A stretch of DNA of 64,000 bases from the NCBI RefSeq assembly GCF_000499285.1, contig NZ_AWUN01000002.1, forward strand, positions 434,001 to 498,000. Reading direction: 5' to 3'. The notes below the pieces were generated by a model. It was not told where the DNA came from and searched no databases. It saw only the letters and a program-made list of their open reading frames with translations. The DNA comes from Bifidobacterium sp. 7101. Lineage in GTDB: Bacteria; Actinomycetota; Actinomycetes; Actinomycetales; Bifidobacteriaceae. The translations under genes and the position numbers were made by a program. The first letter of the stretch is position 1; each line of letters opens with the position of its first letter. This document shows, piece after piece, positions 36,725 to 45,429 of the stretch.

Positions 36725-36937
36725 CATTACCTGGATAATTACAAATACTTCCCTCGAGTAAGTCATTTCGGAGGCTCGTTCTCCGAAGTACGAACGGAGC
36801 TTTTCCCCAACCATCTCCGTTCGTATTCGAGGACGGGATCATTCCCCTTCATTCCCGTCCTCTTGACGTTGATCCGCCGGCCTAGGGCCCGGGTCTTGAA
36901 AAGCCGACTGACCGATGACGGTTAAGTCGGCTTTTTT
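36725..36937 (+). ncRNA. Putative structured small RNA with C-rich loops
   Basis: There is no reading frame, but the promoter, ordered stems and terminator form a unit of about 213 nt. Stem P1 (36752-36757 with 36827-36832) closes a three-way junction containing P2 (36767-36773 with 36781-36787) and the 11-bp P3 (36789-36799 with 36815-36825), with single-base links between helices. A further 10-bp hairpin (36829-36838 with 36853-36862) competes with the P1 3' strand, so the RNA could switch. P3 and this hairpin both expose UUCCCC in their loops, like C-rich small RNAs that pair with Shine-Dalgarno sequences. It could instead be a leader of the rpf-like gene. Not assigned to a known family. 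Confidence 0.5.
36899..36937 (+). terminator. Rho-independent terminator of the structured RNA
   Basis: An 11-bp stem (AAAAGCCGACT / AGTCGGCTTTT) running into a T-rich tail (TTTTTTATT). It is one of the clearest terminators in the window and lies about 120 bases before the next gene. Confidence 0.85.
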
Positions 36938-37060
36938 ATTGCCATCCGCCTGCGACAAATGTGGATATTTGCCCGACCTTGCGGATTGTGCGGCCTCAGT
37001 CCATGCCCTCACCGCTAGAATTGCCGGGTACAGACAAGGCAGGAACGGGGAGGCGAGCAC

Positions 37061-38479
37061 ATGGCCAGACGCTGGACACCGCGGCGTTTCGTCGTGCTCA
37101 GAAGGATTCGCGTGGTCTCCTGTGCCCTCCTGGTCGTTCTGGCCATGGTCCTGACTTTCTTCATTTCCGCGCGCAAGAGCGTGGCGTTGAGCGTCAACGG
37201 GCAGACCAAAATGGTGACCACCTATGCCTATAGCGTGGACGGTCTGCTGCGCGAGCAGGGGATCAAGGTCAAGACCCACGACCTGGTCGATTCCACATCC
37301 GGAGGCCAGCTGCGCAACCATGCGGCGGTCACCGTGCGCTCCGCCTATCAGACCACCATCGTCATCCAGGGCCAGCGGGTGCCCTTCTGGACCACAGCCA
37401 CCAGCATGGACCAACTGCTGGGATTCTTCGAGGAAAACCGCAAGCAGGCCATGAAGGTCACCGTGGATGTGGGCAACGTCTATAACCAGCTGACCGGCGG
37501 TCTGGTCATCAACCAGGCAGGGCCGGTCACTGTCATAGCTGACGGAAAGACCTCGGTGGCCCCTGACGGCAAGCTCCCAGCCGCATCCATACTGGACTCC
37601 AAGGGCATCGTGCTGGGCAAGGAGGACCGGGTCAGCGTGGAGCATGACCAGGGCACCACCGTGCTGCGGGTCCAACGGGTCACCCACGGAAACACTCAAA
37701 AAACAATCCCCATATCCTTCGCCACGAGGACCGTGGTCGACCCGAGCCTTGCGCCCGGTCAGACCCTGGTGCGGCAGGCGGGCGTAGCCGGTCAACGCCT
37801 GCAGACCATCCAGGTCACCTACGTGGACGGACAGGCCGAATCGGAGCAGGTGGTCAAGGAGGAGACCGTAGCCATGCCAGTGGATCAGGTGGTGGCCGTC
37901 GGTCCCGACAAGCCGAAGGAGGAACAGAACAGCGGGCAGCAGTCCAAGGACACAGGCAAGGATTCCCAACAGGCGCAGAAAACGCCATCTCCGAGCCCCT
38001 CGCCCAGCAAGGATTCACAGTCGGCAACGACACCGGCCCCTACGCCAACACAGACCAAGCCTCCGCAGACCACGCAGCCGACACAGCCGAGCACACCAGC
38101 TCCAGCTATGCCCGATAACAAGCCAGCCCCGTCGCCAGCGCCGAGCCCATCTCGTGACGGTCTTTGGCATGCCAGCTCTGAACTGGCCCAAGCCTATGCC
38201 GGGGGTGCAGCCGCCCAGCGCGGATGGACGGGATCACAGTTCTCAGACCTGGTGAAACTCTGGGACAAGGAATCACACTGGCTCTGGAATGCCGAAAATA
38301 AAAATTCGGGCGCTTACGGCATTCCCCAGGCTTACCCCGGCTCCAAGATGGCGAAATATGGACCCAACTGGCGTGACGATGCTGCTGTCCAGATTGATTG
38401 GGGCCTTTACTACATCGCACAACGGTACGGGAATCCTAGTACAGCACTGCAATACCAAAAACGGCATAATTCGTACTGA
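37061..38479 (+). CDS. Rpf-like cell-wall hydrolase: DUF348, G5 and lysozyme-fold domains
   Basis: The protein has 472 residues. An N-terminal signal anchor (about 12-38) precedes DUF348 ubiquitin-like repeats (about 40-200), a G5 domain (about 205-281, ending VVKEETVAMPVDQVVAVG), a Pro/Ser/Thr/Gln-rich wall-spanning linker (about 282-370), and a C-terminal lysozyme/transglycosylase-like domain (about 380-472) with candidate catalytic Glu404 in WDKESHW. The layout matches resuscitation-promoting factor RpfB-type proteins, which cut peptidoglycan during growth resumption. The C-terminal domain is nearer the aggregation-promoting-factor/Slt type than true Rpf. GGGGAGG precedes the ATG. Confidence 0.88.
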   Translation: MARRWTPRRFVVLRRIRVVSCALLVVLAMVLTFFISARKSVALSVNGQTKMVTTYAYSVDGLLREQGIKVKTHDLVDSTSGGQLRNHAAVTVRSAYQTTIVIQGQRVPFWTTATSMDQLLGFFEENRKQAMKVTVDVGNVYNQLTGGLVINQAGPVTVIADGKTSVAPDGKLPAASILDSKGIVLGKEDRVSVEHDQGTTVLRVQRVTHGNTQKTIPISFATRTVVDPSLAPGQTLVRQAGVAGQRLQTIQVTYVDGQAESEQVVKEETVAMPVDQVVAVGPDKPKEEQNSGQQSKDTGKDSQQAQKTPSPSPSPSKDSQSATTPAPTPTQTKPPQTTQPTQPSTPAPAMPDNKPAPSPAPSPSRDGLWHASSELAQAYAGGAAAQRGWTGSQFSDLVKLWDKESHWLWNAENKNSGAYGIPQAYPGSKMAKYGPNWRDDAAVQIDWGLYYIAQRYGNPSTALQYQKRHNSY

Positions 38480-38512
38480 TCCCCTAACCACATCCACGAG
38501 CAATGAACCGAC

Positions 38513-39394
38513 ATGAACACTAAAACCGAGAGCGACCGCCTCCTGGGAGCAGCCGACATCCGGCGCATCGCCGACCAGATCGACATCCACCCCACCAAGC
38601 GACTGGGGCAGAACTTCGTCATCGATCCAGGAACCGTCCGCAGGATCGTCCGTCTGGCCAGGGTGGAATCTGGCCAACCCGTTCTGGAGGTGGGTCCTGG
38701 TCTGGGATCTCTGACTCTTGGACTGTTGGAGGCGGGCTGCCTGGTGACCGCCGACGAGATCGATCCCGTCCTGGCCCGGCAGCTGCCGCAGACCGTCCGC
38801 GAGCGCATGCCGGAGAGCCTGGAACGGCTGACCGTGATCAACCGGGATGCTCTGACCCTGACCCCTCAGCTGGCAGGCGACGCGGGCACGGCCACCGACC
38901 TGGCTATGGTGGCCAATCTGCCCTACAACGTAGCCACTCCGATCATTCTGACCCTCCTGGCCCGGTTCGCCAATCTGAGCCGATTTCTGGTCATGGTCCA
39001 GAAGGAGGTGGCGGACCGGCTCACGGCCGCCCCGGGCTCCAAGGTCTACGGCGCTCCCAGTCTGAAGCTGGCCTGGTACGGCCATGCCGCCCAGGCTGGC
39101 AGGATCGGGCGCCATGTCTTCTGGCCAGCCCCCAACGTGGACTCAGCCCTGGTCTCCTTCACCCGGGACAAGGATGGACGCGGACGCGGGGATGCGGGGA
39201 CAAGAACCGAGGTCTTCTCCCTGATCGATGCCGCTTTCGGACAGCGCCGCAAGACCCTGCACGCCGCACTCAAGGGCCTGGTGACCGCCGAAGCCTTCCA
39301 GGCTGCAGGCATTGACCCTGCACGCCGGGGGGAAACCATGACCATCGAGGAGTTCGTCGACCTGGAGCAAGCCCGCCGCGAGGTGACCGCGTGA
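38513..39394 (+). CDS. rsmA: 16S rRNA (A1518/A1519) dimethyltransferase
   Basis: The protein has 293 residues. It dimethylates two adjacent adenines in the 3' hairpin of 16S rRNA, using SAM. KRLGQNFVID (N-terminal family signature), the SAM loop EVGPGLGSLT and the catalytic NLPYNVATPI motif are intact, as is the C-terminal domain (FGQRRKTLHAAL). The 3' end overlaps ispE by 4 bases (GTGA). The two genes are next to each other in many actinobacteria. Confidence 0.96.
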   Translation: MNTKTESDRLLGAADIRRIADQIDIHPTKRLGQNFVIDPGTVRRIVRLARVESGQPVLEVGPGLGSLTLGLLEAGCLVTADEIDPVLARQLPQTVRERMPESLERLTVINRDALTLTPQLAGDAGTATDLAMVANLPYNVATPIILTLLARFANLSRFLVMVQKEVADRLTAAPGSKVYGAPSLKLAWYGHAAQAGRIGRHVFWPAPNVDSALVSFTRDKDGRGRGDAGTRTEVFSLIDAAFGQRRKTLHAALKGLVTAEAFQAAGIDPARRGETMTIEEFVDLEQARREVTA

Positions 39395-40311
39395 GTCCGG
39401 CAACCGGGAGGGATGGCATTGCTCTCTACTGCCCCGCCAAGATCAATCTGAGGCTCCGCGTCGGACCGACACGAACCGACCTAGGAGGGCGACACCGCCT
39501 GGACACCATTTACAGCGGCGTGGGGATCTGGGACAAAGTCGAACTGCAACGGAGAGAACCTGGCAGCGGCTTCCGCCTGAGCTTGGAGGGCGAACACCTG
39601 GGTGACCTGAACCGCCGTGATGCCGATCCACGCGCCAACTTGGCCGTCAAGGCCCTCCTGGCCATGGCCAAGGCCACCGGGCACCAGCCTGATGTTGCCA
39701 TCCACATCGTCAAGCGGATACCGGTGGGCGCCGGACTGGCCGGCGGATCCGCGGATGCCGCCGGAACCATGCTGGGCCTGAACCGGCTCTGGAATCTAGG
39801 GATGCCTGCCGCCGAACTGGATCGCATCGCCGCCGAGCTGGGCGCTGACCTGCCCTTCTGCCTGCATGGAGGGCTCAGTAGGGGGACAGGTTTCGGCCAG
39901 ATTCTGCAGCCCCTGGATCCTGACGGCCCACAGGCCCAGCAGCTGTCCAGGGATGGGCTGACCGGACACCTCCTGATCGGCGCCTACGAGGACCAGCTGA
40001 GCACAGCCCAGGTCTACAAGGCCTTCGACCTGATCGGACCCGACCCCCACGACCTGAACGACCTGCAGGAGACCGCCTGCACCCTGCATCCTCGCTCGCG
40101 CCGGGCCCTGGACCTGGCCCGGCGGGCAGGCATCGGGCCGGCCTTCGTCTCTGGATCCGGCCCCTCGGTAGTGGTCATGGCCCCTCGTCCCGAGCAGGCA
40201 ATCACACTCATCAGGCTTTGGCGGGAGCAGAATGCCGTGGACAGAATCATCGAGGCTGACTCGCCAGTCCTGCCCAGGATAATCCCCCTGCGAGTCACCC
40301 ATGGACAGTAG
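39391..40311 (+). CDS. ispE: 4-diphosphocytidyl-2-C-methyl-D-erythritol kinase
   Basis: The protein has 306 residues. It is a GHMP kinase of the non-mevalonate isoprenoid pathway. The N-terminal CPAKINLRLRV and the ATP loop PVGAGLAGGSADAA are diagnostic, and the third GHMP motif appears as FVSGSGPSVV. The start is a GTG whose first bases form the rsmA stop overlap (GTGA), so translation is coupled. Its presence implies isoprenoid precursors are made at least partly by the MEP route, although bifidobacteria are often described with mevalonate genes; the other MEP genes are not in this window. Confidence 0.93.
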   Translation: MSPATGRDGIALYCPAKINLRLRVGPTRTDLGGRHRLDTIYSGVGIWDKVELQRREPGSGFRLSLEGEHLGDLNRRDADPRANLAVKALLAMAKATGHQPDVAIHIVKRIPVGAGLAGGSADAAGTMLGLNRLWNLGMPAAELDRIAAELGADLPFCLHGGLSRGTGFGQILQPLDPDGPQAQQLSRDGLTGHLLIGAYEDQLSTAQVYKAFDLIGPDPHDLNDLQETACTLHPRSRRALDLARRAGIGPAFVSGSGPSVVVMAPRPEQAITLIRLWREQNAVDRIIEADSPVLPRIIPLRVTHGQ

Positions 40312-40321
40312 AGTAGGCAAC

Positions 40322-40933
40322 ATGACGAATCCCGAACCACTCGACGAGCGCGAGGCCCGCAGGCAGTTCGTGCGACGGCGGCAGAAGATGGTCTTCACCA
40401 TAGTCGTCAGCGCACTAGTGGCCATCCTGATCATCTGCGGACTGATCATCTTCGGGTCCATCGGGCATACCGCCAAACACGCCAGCATCGCCAAGCCCAA
40501 CTATGGGGTCGCCGTGCCCTGCCCGCCCGACAATGCCAAGCTGGTCAACCACCCCGACATCCGCGTGCGGGTGCTCAACGGAACCAACAAGTCCGGTCTG
40601 GCCACTGCCCTGGCCTCGGCACTGCGCAATCGGGGATTCAACATGCAGGATGTGGCGGACTATCCGGGCAAGACCGAGACAGCCCGCACCCAAATACGCT
40701 TTGGAGCCTCAGCCATTGACCGCGGCTACACTGTGGGATCCCAATTCAACGATGCGGTTTTGATCATGGACGACCGTAACGACGATCTGATCGACGTGGT
40801 CATAGGGGCCACCTTTACCGACCTGGACGACGAGGACAGCAACTCTGTCGTAGGCCGCAAGATCGAAGCCATCAAGGGCTGCCAGGCCGACCCCTCCTCC
40901 ATGAAGAACCTGCCCAAGGCCCCCAAGGCCTGA
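40322..40933 (+). CDS. LytR C-terminal-domain membrane protein
   Basis: The protein has 203 residues. A short basic N terminus is followed by one membrane helix (about 24-46), then an extracytoplasmic LytR_C domain (about 75-165: IRVRVLNGTNKSGLATALASALRNRGF, followed by NDAVLIMDDRND). LytR_C domains occur alone or at the end of LytR-CpsA-Psr wall-polymer ligases; function of the stand-alone form is unclear. The start at 40322 is preferred to an ATG seven codons upstream that would overlap ispE, but the ribosome site is weak for both. It is probably in the rsmA-ispE transcript. Confidence 0.85.
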   Translation: MTNPEPLDEREARRQFVRRRQKMVFTIVVSALVAILIICGLIIFGSIGHTAKHASIAKPNYGVAVPCPPDNAKLVNHPDIRVRVLNGTNKSGLATALASALRNRGFNMQDVADYPGKTETARTQIRFGASAIDRGYTVGSQFNDAVLIMDDRNDDLIDVVIGATFTDLDDEDSNSVVGRKIEAIKGCQADPSSMKNLPKAPKA

Positions 40934-41044
40934 CGCTGCAGATCCGGCGTACTGCCGGATTCAACATCACGTAGCCACAATATTCGCCGCCAATTTTCGC
41001 AGTCTCCTGACCAAGAGCGCCCGCCCGGAAAGGTACGACCTGGG

Positions 41045-42469
41045 TCAGGCTTGGTCGGCGCCTTCCCTTTGCCACCAGTCCCTCAGCTCCTGCTCGGCTG
41101 TCTGCCGGTCGACCGGGCCTTGATCCAGGCGGTAGTCCAGCATGTGCTTATAGGCGCGTCCCACCTGCGGTCCGGGCTTGAGGTCCAGAATCTGCATGAT
41201 CTGTCGTCCATCCAAGTCAGGCCGGATGGCATCCAGATCCTCCTGCCGGCGCAGTTGAGCCACCCTGTCCTCCAGCTCGTCCATGGCGGAGGAGAAAACC
41301 TGAGCCTTTCGCTTGTTGCGGGTGGTCGCATCGGCACGAGTCAGACGATTGAGCCGCTCATAAAGCGGACCGGTCTCTCGGGCATAACGGCGGACAGCCG
41401 CATCGGTCCACCGCTCGTCCACATAGCCGTGGAAACGCAGGTGCATGGAAATCAGATTGCAGACATCGGCGATCAGGTGGTGGTCGAAGCGCAGGGCCTT
41501 GAGGCGCTTGCGGGCCAGCCGGGCTCCAACTACATCGTGATGATGGAAGCTGACCTTGCCGCCGGGCTCAAAGCGTCTGGTGGCTGGCTTGCCGATGTCG
41601 TGCAGCAGGGCGGCCAGGCGCAGGGTCAGGTCTGGGGCGGGCACAGGTCCGTCAGGTCCGGTCTCCAGGGCGATGGCCCGGTCCACCACCATCAGGGTGT
41701 GCTCGAAAACGTCCTTGTGCCGGTGATGCTCGTCTATCTCCAGCTGCAGAGCCGGCACCTCGGGCAGAACGATGTCAGCCAGGCCGGACTGCACCAGGGC
41801 CTCGATGCCCTGGACGGGATGGTCGGCCAGCATGAGCTTGGTCAGCTCGTCGCGAATCCGCTCGGCCGAGACGATGCTGATTCGATCGGTCATGCGGGTG
41901 ATGGCCTCTGCGGTCTCCGGAGCGATGGTGAATCCCAGCTGGGCCACGAACCGCACAGCCCGCATCATCCGCAGGGGGTCGTCATCAAAGGATTGGCGAG
42001 GATCCACCGGGGTCCGCAACACCTGCTTGGCCAGGTCGTTGGCCCCTCGGTAGGGATCTACGAAGACCAGGTCGGGCACCCGCAGGGCCATAGCATTGAC
42101 GGTGAAGTCGCGCCGTGAAAGATCACCCTCAAGGCTGTCCCCATAGTCCACCTCAGGCTTGCGGGAGTCGGGATCATAAGTGTCTCGCCGGTAGGTGGTC
42201 ACCTCCACCTTGACCTCGGTGCCATCAGGACGCCGCCGCAGCGCGCCCAGGGTACCGAATTTGCGTCCCATGTCCCAGAAACCCGACCCCCAGTGACGCA
42301 GAATGGGCTCGAACTGCTCGGGCCGGGCCGAGGTGCAGAAGTCCAGGTCGTGGGAGTGCCGGTGCAGGAGCAGATCGCGTACAGGACCCCCTACCAACGC
42401 CAGTTCAAATCCCTGCTCGGCGAAGAGGCGCCCGAGCTCGATGGCCTCCGGCCAGACTTGGAAATCCAC
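41045..42469 (-). CDS. cca: CCA-adding enzyme / poly(A) polymerase family tRNA nucleotidyltransferase
   Basis: The protein has 474 residues. The nucleotidyltransferase head (VGGPVRDLLL, HDLDF carrying the two metal Asp residues) is followed by the RRDFTVNAMA and DDPLRMMRAVRF motifs and an HD phosphohydrolase domain (LLHDIGKPATRR). It repairs or adds the CCA end of tRNAs. Start: a GTG at 42475 lies directly against the AGGAAAGG site, so the next in-frame GTG at 42469 is preferred. The divergent order cca, NUDIX, DUF6049, murJ matches mycobacteria (the pcnA locus). Confidence 0.93.
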   Translation of the reverse strand: MDFQVWPEAIELGRLFAEQGFELALVGGPVRDLLLHRHSHDLDFCTSARPEQFEPILRHWGSGFWDMGRKFGTLGALRRRPDGTEVKVEVTTYRRDTYDPDSRKPEVDYGDSLEGDLSRRDFTVNAMALRVPDLVFVDPYRGANDLAKQVLRTPVDPRQSFDDDPLRMMRAVRFVAQLGFTIAPETAEAITRMTDRISIVSAERIRDELTKLMLADHPVQGIEALVQSGLADIVLPEVPALQLEIDEHHRHKDVFEHTLMVVDRAIALETGPDGPVPAPDLTLRLAALLHDIGKPATRRFEPGGKVSFHHHDVVGARLARKRLKALRFDHHLIADVCNLISMHLRFHGYVDERWTDAAVRRYARETGPLYERLNRLTRADATTRNKRKAQVFSSAMDELEDRVAQLRRQEDLDAIRPDLDGRQIMQILDLKPGPQVGRAYKHMLDYRLDQGPVDRQTAEQELRDWWQREGADQA

Positions 42470-42550
42470 GCTCACCCTTTCCTACGGAGTTGATGCGCCT
42501 ACTAGCATACCGTTACCCCACCTGCACATTACCTTACGTAGAGTTGGAGT

Positions 42551-43219
42551 ATGATTACGCCCGCGGACATGGCGCGCATGCTTGCACATAGCGCCGACTC
42601 TGCGGACACCCATGCCCGCGGACAGCAGGGGCCGGGCCACCTGGTGGAGACTGTAAGCGAACGCCTGGATCCACAGGTTCGCGAGCGCATACAGACCGAG
42701 GATGACGCTCCCACGCCTGCCCTCATGCCCCGGCACAAACATGCTTCCGGTCCTTCCACGTTTGCCTCCCTGGATGCCCAGGAGCTGCCTGTGGTGCGCG
42801 AATATTCGGCGGGCGGGCTAATCTTCGACCGGCATGACCGGGTGGCCATCATCGCCCGGCACTCCCGCTCGGGCCATCTGGAATGGTGTCTGCCCAAGGG
42901 GCATATCGAGAAGGGGGAAACACCCGAACAGACGGCGGTGCGCGAGGTCCATGAGGAGACGGGGATACTGGGTAGAGTGACCGACTCCATCGCTACCATC
43001 GACTACTGGTTCACCGGGACCAATCAGCGGGTCCACAAGCTGGTTCATCATTTCGTCCTGCGGATGATCGGTGGATCCCTGAGCGTGGAGGGCGACCCCG
43101 ATCATGAGGCCGAGGACGCCATCTGGGTGGACTTCTCTGACCTGACCTCGGTGCTCAGTTACCCCAATGAGCGTAAAATAGCCTGGCTCTACGCGAGGAA
43201 GTACAAAAAACAGCTATGA
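42551..43219 (+). CDS. NUDIX hydrolase
   Basis: The protein has 222 residues. An N-terminal variable region (1-75) is followed by a NUDIX domain with an intact Nudix box: G-x5-E-x7-REVHEETGI, starting GHIEKGETPEQ. The SRSGHLEWCLPKGHIE region resembles actinobacterial (di)nucleotide pyrophosphatases next to murJ. The substrate is unknown; Ap4A or ADP-ribose-type compounds are common in related groups. The stop overlaps the start of the next gene (ATGA). Confidence 0.92.
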   Translation: MITPADMARMLAHSADSADTHARGQQGPGHLVETVSERLDPQVRERIQTEDDAPTPALMPRHKHASGPSTFASLDAQELPVVREYSAGGLIFDRHDRVAIIARHSRSGHLEWCLPKGHIEKGETPEQTAVREVHEETGILGRVTDSIATIDYWFTGTNQRVHKLVHHFVLRMIGGSLSVEGDPDHEAEDAIWVDFSDLTSVLSYPNERKIAWLYARKYKKQL

Positions 43220-45429
43220 TCCAGACCCCCCTGCGCCCGAGCGGGCGCACCAGCCAGCGCACTCATGCCTTCAACCGGTGGACCCAGTGGCCCCGAATCC
43301 TGCTGGCAATCGTCCTTCTGGCCGCCCTGGTGATGACTCCCTGGCATCCGACACCAGCCCTGGCCGCCACCAGTCATCAAAGCTCAGCCGAGGTGGCCCT
43401 GCGCTGGTCGACGCCAGTGGTGACTGACCAGTCCGGCTACGCCCTGCGCGCTGCGGTGACCAACACAGCGAACCAACCCATGGAGAATGCCCATCTGAGC
43501 GTATCCACCAGTGCCCTTTACTCCTTCAGCTCCCGGGCCGACATGCAGACCTGGTCCGAAGGTCATGCCCGCATCCCCACCCCGGACGTGCTGGGTACAC
43601 AGACAGTACCGACGATTCCGGCCGGGCAGAGCACCGAGGTCGCAGTCAACGTACCGGCTGATCAAGACGCGATCAAGAAGATGACCAGCTGGGGACCCAA
43701 GCCCGTCCGGCTCTCCCTAAGCGACGATCAGGGCCGGATCCTGGGCGACGTATTCACCTTTCTGACCCGGACCTGGGATGGCCTGCCCACTGCAGGCACC
43801 CCCGCCCTGTCCCTGACCATGGTCCTGCCGCTGACCTCCTCGGACTGGAACATTGACGACAAGGCCATGACAGCGCTGATGACCCAGTCCAGTGCCGAAT
43901 CCGAGTCAGGCTCGGGCAACGATAAAAACCGGAGTGTGACACTGACCCGCCAGGGGACCCGCCGCCAGGAGGACCAGAGCCAGCTGCTGTCCAGACACGG
44001 GTCCCTGCAAGCCCTGGGCGACCCGGTCTACCTGTCCGCCTTCGCCAACCGTCCCCAGATACAAGGGCTGATTCAGCCAGCGGACTTTGACATCACTGGG
44101 TATGCGCCCCAGAGTCAGGACCGCTATACCCAGGCTGGTGTCACCCCGGAGGCCTGGAGTGTCCAGACCGCGGCCAAGCTCTATGGGGACGCAGCGCCTG
44201 GCGCGTACGCCTGGCAGGGCAAACAGGAGTGGACCATGGAATCCATCGCTGCGGCCCGCCGTGCCGGCTATCAGACGGTCATCGCCCCCCAGGGCTTCGA
44301 GGTCGGCGCCGGCACCTCCGCCCACACCGGCAAGTACACCATCGAAACCAAGGCCGGAAAGGTAACCGTCCTGTCGGCCCAGCGCGAGCTCAGCAACCTG
44401 GCCAGGGGCCACCCCAGCTCCACACGTGCTACCGGTGAGCAGACTCAGGCCGGGCAGACGGCCCGCTTCATAGCCCAGAGCGCCTTCTACCAGATGGAGC
44501 AGCCCTACGCTGAACGCTCCCTCTTGGTCTGCTTCGACGCCGATCAGGACACCCAACAGGCGGATCGGATCATGACCGAGCTGGAGCGTGCCCCATGGAT
44601 CAGTCTTAAGTCCATGGACGACCTGATGCAGGCGCCTGACTTCACCGGCGGGTCGTCAGGTCTGCTCAAGGCCCTGGAGCTGGGCAGCGCCAAGAGCACC
44701 TCCAAACATGGCAATGGCTCGACGGGCACCCTGGATTCCCTGATCGCCAGCCGGGCTGACATCGACCGGTTCGCCACCTCCATCCTGGCTGACGACAAGC
44801 AGAATTCCCAACCCACTGCCAGTGCCACGGCGGGCAAGACAGACAGCCAGGCCCTGGCCCGCCAGGATGCCGAGACCACCGCCCGCCAGCCCAAGGATCC
44901 GCATCAGTGGCTGAACCAACTGACCGCAGCCCACGATGACCTAGCCCTGAAGTCCCTGGGGGGAACCGCAACCGCCGCTGGTCTGGCCGATCAGGCCGAG
45001 GCCATATCCCACCGGCTCCTGGACGGCATCAGCATCACGCCCAGCGAGTCTCTGAACGTCGTCAGTGAGACGGCCTCCATGCCCGTCACCGTCAGCAACA
45101 GCCACCCCTACCCTGTCCACGCCCGCATCAGCGCTCGAACCGATTCCATGGAGATCGTCACCTCGCGTATGGCGGAGGCGGTCATTCCCGCCCGCTCCGA
45201 GGCCCAGGTAACCTTCAAGGTCAGGGTGGCGGCAGCCGGTAGAGCCAATGTGGACATCGGCCTGCTGGACAGCCAGGGTCGCCCCTTCGGCCAGGTGCGC
45301 CGGGCTCAGATCACCAGCAATCTGCGACTGAGCGACATGAGTGGCATGCTCATCATTGTCATCGCCGTGCTCCTGGGACTTCTGGGGCTCTGGCGGCAGT
45401 TCCACCGTACGAAGGACCCGGACGAATGA
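43216..45429 (+). CDS. DUF6049 family membrane-anchored extracytoplasmic protein
   Basis: The protein has 737 residues. The signal peptide (about 25-50, ending PTPALAA) precedes a long extracytoplasmic region containing a part that resembles a polysaccharide deacetylase-like barrel (about 170-450) and Ig-like beta domains. A single C-terminal membrane helix (about 710-730, MLIIVIAVLLGLLGLW) ends in a short charged tail. It is the counterpart of the mycobacterial gene lying between the NUDIX gene and mviN. Its place between two 4-base overlaps points to a role with MurJ in envelope assembly. Molecular function unknown. Confidence 0.83.
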   Translation: MIQTPLRPSGRTSQRTHAFNRWTQWPRILLAIVLLAALVMTPWHPTPALAATSHQSSAEVALRWSTPVVTDQSGYALRAAVTNTANQPMENAHLSVSTSALYSFSSRADMQTWSEGHARIPTPDVLGTQTVPTIPAGQSTEVAVNVPADQDAIKKMTSWGPKPVRLSLSDDQGRILGDVFTFLTRTWDGLPTAGTPALSLTMVLPLTSSDWNIDDKAMTALMTQSSAESESGSGNDKNRSVTLTRQGTRRQEDQSQLLSRHGSLQALGDPVYLSAFANRPQIQGLIQPADFDITGYAPQSQDRYTQAGVTPEAWSVQTAAKLYGDAAPGAYAWQGKQEWTMESIAAARRAGYQTVIAPQGFEVGAGTSAHTGKYTIETKAGKVTVLSAQRELSNLARGHPSSTRATGEQTQAGQTARFIAQSAFYQMEQPYAERSLLVCFDADQDTQQADRIMTELERAPWISLKSMDDLMQAPDFTGGSSGLLKALELGSAKSTSKHGNGSTGTLDSLIASRADIDRFATSILADDKQNSQPTASATAGKTDSQALARQDAETTARQPKDPHQWLNQLTAAHDDLALKSLGGTATAAGLADQAEAISHRLLDGISITPSESLNVVSETASMPVTVSNSHPYPVHARISARTDSMEIVTSRMAEAVIPARSEAQVTFKVRVAAAGRANVDIGLLDSQGRPFGQVRRAQITSNLRLSDMSGMLIIVIAVLLGLLGLWRQFHRTKDPDE

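Noticed and set aside
36725-36937. Interpretation as a c-di-AMP (ydaO) riboswitch, known upstream of actinobacterial rpf genes
   Set aside because: The conserved ydaO sequence blocks are not visible and the stem order is different; kept as an unassigned RNA.
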